Source: Lutimaribacter_A marinistellae (GTDB lineage: Bacteria > Pseudomonadota > Alphaproteobacteria > Rhodobacterales > Rhodobacteraceae). From it: a stretch of 8,346 nucleotides of DNA. This document shows, in pieces, positions 4,113-8,346 of the stretch; positions within the stretch are counted from its first letter, which is position 1, and every line of letters begins with the position of its first letter. The notes under the pieces were generated by a model. The model made no database searches, was not told where the DNA came from, and saw nothing but the letters and a program-made list of their open reading frames with translations. The stretch is from the NCBI RefSeq assembly GCF_042648365.1, contig NZ_JBHRXI010000023.1:1-8346 (forward strand). The letters run 5' to 3'. A program made the position numbers and the translations under genes.

Positions 4113-6671
4113 ATGGTTCAGAAAGACACAGCACACGAGGACGATCACCTGATTGCAGATGGGGTGGACGAAGAGCCCATCGAAGGAAACCGTCGCCTGT
4201 TTGAAGGCCGCGGTCTTTTCATCATCGCTGCTGTGGCCACTCTCTACGCCGCGCTGCATATGATCGCCCTGAACGGCGTTTCGCTTTCGAACCTCATTGC
4301 TTTGCCAACAACCATCCAAGCAGAGCGCGCCGATGCTGCCGCTGATGCAGCCTTTGCCGATTTGCGCGCAACGCTCGGGCCCGTCGGCGAGGCGTTCGAA
4401 GGCAATTCGGTGCGCCGTCTTAAAGCCCTTGCCGAAGAGACGATGGCGACGGCTGAAAATGCCGACGAAATTGCGACCGGCATCGCCGCACTGGATGCGG
4501 CACGGGATCAAGCCGCTGCGCTCACACGTGAGGCGCGCGCCGTGCGCACAACGTGGTCCGAGAGGCTATGGTTCTTGCCGCAATTCCCACTGGAGACATG
4601 GAATTTCCGCATCCTCCACATCGGCGGAGCCCTGGCGCTCGGATTCTTGCTGTACGCTTCCAGCCAATTTGGCCCCGGCTTTGTTGCACGCGGATCGGGT
4701 TTGCAAATGGTCTCGGCCGCCTTACTCATCCCGGTTGCTTGGTCTGCATCTACCGTTTTTGGCTTTGCCAACTTCCTCGCCTCCGGCGATGCGGCTGAAG
4801 TCGGTGGCCGTGTGATCTGGATGTCCTTGCCCGAAGGCAGCGAACGTCTCGCGGCATTCCCGAGCTATACCGGCATCTTCGAAGCTGAGATCTGGCAATT
4901 CGGTCTGCCCCTGCTCGTGGCAACATTTGCCGCGATTGTGATCGGTTGGGTCGATCGGGTGGAGCGCAATCGTTTTGCCTTCTCCGACCTTGTCTTGGCG
5001 CTTTGCGGTCTCGTCGTAGCTTTCTATCTCGTTGTGGTTTACTCCACCGCCGCTCGCAACTCTGTGGGCACGGCAGAGGTGCCGATTGGGGTTGCCTTTG
5101 CGGCCACTGCAGGTGCTGCACTCATCATGGAACTGACCCGCCGCGTGGCTGGTCTTGCGCTTGTGATCATCACTGCCGTTTTCTTGATATACACCTTCAC
5201 CGCCCACCTATTGCCCGGCATTCTCGCGGTTGAAAACGCTTACAGCTGGCAGCGGTTTTTTGGCCATGTCTATTCCGATGCTGGCATTCTGGGGCCGACG
5301 ACGGCCGTGTCCTCGACCTACATCATCCTGTTCATCATCTTTGCGGCCTTCCTGCAGGCGTCAAAGGTTGGCGACTACTTCGTGAACTTTGCCTTCGCCG
5401 CAGCTGGTCGCGCGCGCGGCGGCCCGGCGAAAGTGGCGATCTTTGCATCCGGCCTGATGGGCATGATAAACGGCACGTCGGCGGGCAACGTGGTGGCGAC
5501 CGGCTCTCTCACTATTCCGCTGATGAAGAAGGTTGGTTACCACAAGAAAACCTCAGGCGCAGTCGAGGCTGCGGCATCAACCGGTGGCCAGATCATGCCG
5601 CCGATCATGGGCGCAGGCGCCTTCATCATGGCAGAGATCACGGGCATCCCCTACCAGGAGATCGCCATCGCGGCGATCATTCCGGCAATTCTGTACTTCG
5701 TGTCGGTCTATTTCATGGTCGACTTCGAAGCCGCCAAGCTGGGCATGCGCGGCATGCGCGAGGACGAACTGCCGAAGTTCAACAAGATGGTTCGGCAGGT
5801 CTACCTGTTCATTCCGATCATCATCCTGATCTACGCTCTGTTCCTTGGCTACTCGGTCATCAGGGCAGGCACACTGGCAACGGTGGCGGCAGCGGTCGTC
5901 AGTTGGCTGACGCCGTTCCGCATGGGGCCACGGTCGATTCTAAAAGCGTTCGAATTGGCCGGCATCATGTCGATCCAGATCATCGCGGTCTGCGCCTGTG
6001 CGGGTATCATCGTGGGCGTGATCAGCCTGACCGGTGTCGGCGCGCGTTTCTCGGCTGTGCTTCTGGATCTGGCGGCCACATCGCAACTGCTGGCGCTGTT
6101 CTTCGCCATGTGCATCGCGATCCTGCTGGGCATGGGCATGCCAACCACAGCTGCCTACGCCGTGGCTGCATCAGTGGTTGCACCGGGTCTGGTGCAGCTG
6201 GGCATCCCACAGCTGACCGCGCATTTCTTCGTGTTCTACTTCGCTGTGCTGTCGGCCATTACGCCGCCCGTGGCTTTGGCCAGCTACGCAGCCGCCGGGA
6301 TCAGCGGGGCCAACCCGATGGAGACTTCGGTCGCTTCCTTCAAGATCGGCATCGCTGCATTCATCGTACCGTTCATGTTCTTCTACAACAGCGCCCTTTT
6401 GATGGACGGCTCGTGGTTCGAAGTGGGACGCGCGGGCGTTACGGCGATCGTCGGCGTGTTCCTCCTGTCATCGGGCGTGCAAGGCTGGTTCATGGGCACC
6501 CGGTCTGCTTGGTTTATCCGACTGGGTCTTATCGTGGCCGCGCTCTTCATGATCGAAGGCGGCTGGGTCTCCGACCTCATCGGCGTCGGCCTGACCGTGG
6601 CGATGTTCCTGATCCAGCGCCTGTTCCATCCAGACCCTGATGCGCCCATTCCGGTGAGAGGCGCTGACTGA
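4113..6671 (+). CDS. Fused TRAP transporter permease (4TM/12TM type)
   Basis: This 852-residue inner-membrane protein joins the small DctQ-like and large DctM-like TRAP subunits in one chain, the usual partner of TAXI receptors. It imports solute using an ion gradient rather than ATP. The N-terminus is acidic and cytoplasmic. TM1 is about residues 34-53, and the next clear TM starts near 167. Between them lie about 110 mostly helical, Ala/Glu-rich residues (about 66-146) with coiled-coil character. The DctM core shows GMINGTSAGNVVATGS (from residue 450), KTSGAVEAAASTGGQIMPP (GGQIMPP at 491-497), GMGMPTTAAYAVAASVVAPG (from 673) and SAITPPVALASYAAAGI. Two or three more membrane segments and a short polar tail (HPDPDAPIPVRGAD) end the protein. 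It is longer than the roughly 620-700 residues common in this family because of the N-terminal insert and the C-terminal membrane extension. The ribosome site before the ATG is poor (AGCAGG, 11 bases upstream). Confidence 0.92.
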   Translation: MVQKDTAHEDDHLIADGVDEEPIEGNRRLFEGRGLFIIAAVATLYAALHMIALNGVSLSNLIALPTTIQAERADAAADAAFADLRATLGPVGEAFEGNSVRRLKALAEETMATAENADEIATGIAALDAARDQAAALTREARAVRTTWSERLWFLPQFPLETWNFRILHIGGALALGFLLYASSQFGPGFVARGSGLQMVSAALLIPVAWSASTVFGFANFLASGDAAEVGGRVIWMSLPEGSERLAAFPSYTGIFEAEIWQFGLPLLVATFAAIVIGWVDRVERNRFAFSDLVLALCGLVVAFYLVVVYSTAARNSVGTAEVPIGVAFAATAGAALIMELTRRVAGLALVIITAVFLIYTFTAHLLPGILAVENAYSWQRFFGHVYSDAGILGPTTAVSSTYIILFIIFAAFLQASKVGDYFVNFAFAAAGRARGGPAKVAIFASGLMGMINGTSAGNVVATGSLTIPLMKKVGYHKKTSGAVEAAASTGGQIMPPIMGAGAFIMAEITGIPYQEIAIAAIIPAILYFVSVYFMVDFEAAKLGMRGMREDELPKFNKMVRQVYLFIPIIILIYALFLGYSVIRAGTLATVAAAVVSWLTPFRMGPRSILKAFELAGIMSIQIIAVCACAGIIVGVISLTGVGARFSAVLLDLAATSQLLALFFAMCIAILLGMGMPTTAAYAVAASVVAPGLVQLGIPQLTAHFFVFYFAVLSAITPPVALASYAAAGISGANPMETSVASFKIGIAAFIVPFMFFYNSALLMDGSWFEVGRAGVTAIVGVFLLSSGVQGWFMGTRSAWFIRLGLIVAALFMIEGGWVSDLIGVGLTVAMFLIQRLFHPDPDAPIPVRGAD

Positions 6672-6678
6672 CGCGTCA
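6669..6678. other. Palindrome covering two convergent stop codons
   Basis: TGACGCGTCA is a perfect 10-bp palindrome. Its left TGA (6669-6671) ends the permease and its right TCA (6676-6678) is the TGA of the leftward aldo/keto reductase. Only 4 bp separate the genes, so no bidirectional terminator fits between them and each transcript must end inside the other gene or overlap it. Confidence 0.8.
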
Positions 6679-7668
6679 ACAATACCCTTCAGGCCCGTTC
6701 CATTGGCTCTTCGAGTATCGGTCGCCGTGTGCCCAGCCAACGGGCAAAATGTGCTCGATCTCGACCTTCATCTCTTCTGTCAGAGCAATGCGGGCCCCCT
6801 CCATGCATTCTTCAAGGTGTCGTGCCGAGCGGGTGCCGGGGATCGCGATGATGTTGTCGTTTTGGGCCAGGCACCAAGCAATCGCCATGGCGGCAGTCGA
6901 TGCACCATGATCGGCGGCGTATGCGCGGAATTGCGTGACTCTGGCCAAATTGAAAGAGAGGTTCGGTTCCTGGAAACGCGGGTTGTTCTTTCGAAAATCC
7001 TTCTCCGCAAATGCGGTTGGATCGGGGATATAGTCGGTCAACATACCCCGCCCGAGCGGGCAATAGGCGACAAAACCAACGCCCAGCTCTCGGCATGTTT
7101 GCAAAAGCCCGAGTTCAGGCAGGCGAGACCAGAGCGAATATTCGCTTTGCACCGCATCAACGGTCCCAACCGTGGCTGCCCGTCGAAGAGAGGACGGTGA
7201 GATTTCAGAGAAACCAATCCCCCCGATTTTGCCTTCTTTCTTCAGCTCCAAAAGCGTTTGCATGACGTCTTCAATTTCGACATCCGGATCTCGACGGTGA
7301 ATGTAGAACAGGTCAACATGTTCCCGTTTTAGGCGTCGCAGCGAGCCTTCGAGCTGCTCTCGGAGGTAGTCTGACTTGTTGTTGAAACCGCGATTGCCAT
7401 GTTCACGGTCGCGCCAAATCCCGGCTTTGGTTGCAATGCGAGTGTGATGATGCGCCGGCGACAGAAACCGTCCAAGGATTTCCTCACAGACGCCCAGTCC
7501 GTAGATGTTGGCTGTGTCGAGGTGCTCGACCCCTAAGTCGATCGCATGGGAAAGCGTTTCCCGCGCTTGGAATTCCGAAGATGGTCCATAAAACCCTCCG
7601 AAATTCATACATCCCAAGCCGATAGGAAAAACTGGTGATACCGAGTGAATCAACTGACGTCGTTGCAT
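6676..7668 (-). CDS. Aldo/keto reductase
   Basis: This 330-residue NADPH-dependent oxidoreductase is probably a cytoplasmic (beta/alpha)8 barrel that reduces aldehydes or ketones. The N-terminal pattern MQRRQL...FPIGLGCMNFGG is typical. The catalytic tetrad is complete: D51 and Y56 in HLDTANIYG, K81 in RIATKAG, and H124 in DLFYIHRRDP. GKIGGIGFSE, AVQSEYSLWSR, VAYCPLGRGMLT and the cofactor-binding IPGTRSARHLEE match the AKR11/AKR13-like group, in which bacterial members often have unknown natural substrates. I chose the start at 7668 by family alignment; the frame runs 32 codons further up with unlikely, Trp/Arg-rich sequence. No good Shine-Dalgarno precedes either start. It converges on the permease with a 4-bp gap, and no copy of the LysR-type dyad is seen before it, so a shared pathway is not shown. 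Confidence 0.9.
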   Translation of the reverse strand: MQRRQLIHSVSPVFPIGLGCMNFGGFYGPSSEFQARETLSHAIDLGVEHLDTANIYGLGVCEEILGRFLSPAHHHTRIATKAGIWRDREHGNRGFNNKSDYLREQLEGSLRRLKREHVDLFYIHRRDPDVEIEDVMQTLLELKKEGKIGGIGFSEISPSSLRRAATVGTVDAVQSEYSLWSRLPELGLLQTCRELGVGFVAYCPLGRGMLTDYIPDPTAFAEKDFRKNNPRFQEPNLSFNLARVTQFRAYAADHGASTAAMAIAWCLAQNDNIIAIPGTRSARHLEECMEGARIALTEEMKVEIEHILPVGWAHGDRYSKSQWNGPEGYC

Positions 7669-7731
7669 AGTGAAACCGTGCCAATTCTGCGTCAAAAGAA
7701 CCAAGTCAAGGCAGCGTAGCCGAATACGGCC

Positions 7732-7781
7732 CCCCGAATGCCACCATTGGCGCTTTAAACGCAACGGTCAATCATTCGGGG
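7732..7781. repeat. 9-bp perfect inverted repeat upstream of the aldo/keto reductase
   Basis: CCCCGAATG (7732-7740) and CATTCGGGG (7773-7781) are exact inverted copies separated by 32 bp, about 64-113 bp upstream of the reductase start. They could form a hairpin, mark the end of a small decayed element, or be a split operator. The T-run expected of a terminator is missing on both strands. Confidence 0.5.
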
Positions 7782-7894
7782 CTTCGCTTTGGTAGGATTG
7801 CGCTTGCCGCGGCCATAAGTCCTTTGCAGGGTTTGGGGATTTGAACTTCAATTGAACGGCTGCTGTCGTCAGATGGGCTCTGTGCCAACGCACT

Positions 7895-7909
7895 TGCAGC
7901 GAAGGTCCG
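7895..7909 (-). repeat. Short dispersed repeat, copy 2
   Basis: The plus strand reads TGCAGCGAAGGTCCG, so the minus strand is CGGACCTTCGCTGCA, differing from copy 1 at one of 15 bases. In one minus-strand frame copies 2 and 3 encode RTFAA and RTFAG, and copy 1 in its own frame encodes NRTFAAA. That explains protein-like echoes in spurious frames. Confidence 0.4.
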
Positions 7910-7975
7910 CATTCCGCCCTTCCTGTCGTGCTTCGAGGAGTGCTGCAGGTCAGCAGTCATGTACAGCTTCGAGCG

Positions 7976-7990
7976 ACCAGCGAACGTTCG
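7976..7990 (-). repeat. Short dispersed repeat, copy 3 (diverged)
   Basis: The minus strand reads CGAACGTTCGCTGGT, matching copy 1 at about 11 of 15 bases, and it contains the palindrome CGAACGTTCG. It is followed on the plus strand by TTCGATTTCTGT (7987-7998), an exact 12-bp match to 463-474. Confidence 0.3.
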
Positions 7991-8261
7991 ATTTCTGTTC
8001 CATCTACCGAGCGCCACTGGCATCGAAGTGTTCAGGTTGCCAGTCAGAAAAGCAGTTTGATTTCAGCGCGGTACAAGCTTTGCACCAAATTGGCGCAGTC
8101 ATCAGATTCAGAGAATTTGGGCCTCAGAGAACGGTTTCGGGCCTGTTTATGCCGGACGAGGTGAATAGCCCAACCACTACAACCCTCGAAAACAAAAAGA
8201 AATTCCGGCCGCGGCGGCCAGCGGAGAAAGATTTGGCGAGGTCAAGTGGCGGAGCGGGCAG

Positions 8262-8286
8262 GACCGGGGTCGAACGTTCTCCGGTC
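8262..8286. repeat. Nested dyad with GACCGG/CCGGTC arms
   Basis: GACCGG (8262-8267) and CCGGTC (8281-8286) flank the palindrome GAACGTTC (8272-8279), which lies slightly off centre. It could fold into a hairpin or bind a dimeric protein. No T-run follows. Confidence 0.35.
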
Positions 8287-8321
8287 GCTAAGTTATTGAT
8301 AAATTTTGCCCAACTGATCTT

Positions 8322-8341
8322 TGGAACGATCAATCGTTCCA
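8322..8341. promoter_or_regulatory. 20-bp operator-like palindrome at the right edge
   Basis: TGGAACGAT-CA-ATCGTTCCA has 9-bp perfect arms around two bases. The tight 2-bp centre is poor for an RNA hairpin and more like a binding site for a dimeric repressor. It lies just after an AT-rich stretch (AGTTATTGATAAATTTT, 8290-8306), so it may control a gene past the window edge. Confidence 0.4.
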
Positions 8342-8346
8342 GTCGC

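Larger units (their letters stand above)
7782..8346. other. Gene-free right flank
   Basis: Open frames exist (for example 7772-8023 and 8124-8333 on the minus strand), but none shows a known domain, a ribosome site or convincing protein composition. The stretch carries two copies of the short repeat also found at 491-505, and several dyads including those at 8262-8286 and 8322-8341. It resembles repetitive or decayed intergenic DNA with a possible regulatory end for a gene beyond the right edge. Confidence 0.5.

Noticed and set aside
3565..4134. 189-residue minus-strand frame
   Set aside because: Antisense to the TAXI receptor and its gap; His/Arg-rich, no recognisable protein features.
5903..6640. 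245-residue plus-strand frame inside the permease
   Set aside because: Arg/His/Gly/Asp-rich shadow in another frame of a clearly membrane-coding sequence.
7772..8023. 83-residue minus-strand frame in the right flank
   Set aside because: No ribosome site or domain, and its RTFAA/RTFAG peptides come from copies of a short nucleotide repeat, so it is more likely non-coding repeat DNA.
8190..8219. Possible minus-strand terminator (GGCCGC-C-GCGGCC followed by a T-rich stretch)
   Set aside because: The loop is too small for the full stem, the reduced stem is only four base pairs, and no gene on that strand ends nearby.
8244..8290. tRNA-like tail on the minus strand (TTCGACC then CTCCGCCA)
   Set aside because: The T-loop and acceptor spacing do not fit, and no matching 5' half, anticodon arm or D arm can be built.
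8124..8333. 69-residue minus-strand frame at the right end
   Set aside because: Contains dyads and GC-rich low-complexity DNA; no start signal or family resemblance.

Overview
The window looks like chromosome or plasmid DNA of a marine-type alphaproteobacterium, most likely Rhodobacteraceae (Roseobacter group). The reasons are its moderately high GC, a TAXI-type TRAP transporter with a fused membrane subunit, a tartrate/D-malate dehydrogenase divergent from a LysR regulator, and a small ParB-like HTH protein of the kind found beside serine recombinases in these bacteria. This placement comes from protein resemblance recalled from memory, not from a search.

Layout. (1) Positions 1-434 hold the last 17 codons of an unidentified gene, overlapped by a 127-aa HTH protein; this is probably the edge of a recombinase-associated mobile module. 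(2) Positions 435-768 hold no convincing gene, but include a perfect 12-bp-stem hairpin followed by a T-run (702-755) and short sequences that recur near the right end. (3) Positions 769-4023 and on to 6671 form a catabolic/transport locus: a tartrate/D-malate dehydrogenase on the minus strand, a divergent LysR regulator, then a TAXI periplasmic binding protein and an 852-aa fused TRAP permease. (4) Positions 6676-7668 encode an aldo/keto reductase on the minus strand, convergent with the permease and separated from it by only 4 bp. (5) Positions 7669-8346 hold no convincing gene, only inverted repeats and short degenerate repeats.

How the genes may work together. The binding protein captures an organic acid in the periplasm, the fused permease imports it with an ion gradient, and the dehydrogenase oxidises or decarboxylates a hydroxy-diacid in the cytoplasm. 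The best non-obvious signal is a pair of AT-rich 21-bp dyads of the LysR T-N11-A type. One lies in the divergent dehydrogenase/lysR gap (1940-1960) and one before the binding-protein gene (2892-2912). Both point the same way relative to the structural genes they precede. This suggests that the LysR protein controls both the enzyme and the transporter and represses itself. The aldo/keto reductase has no such site, so its link to the pathway is uncertain.

I found no CRISPR array, no tRNA or rRNA, no insertion sequence, and no clear sign of a wholly new system. The points most worth follow-up are the shared operator, the extra helical domain in the permease, and the gene-poor flanks.
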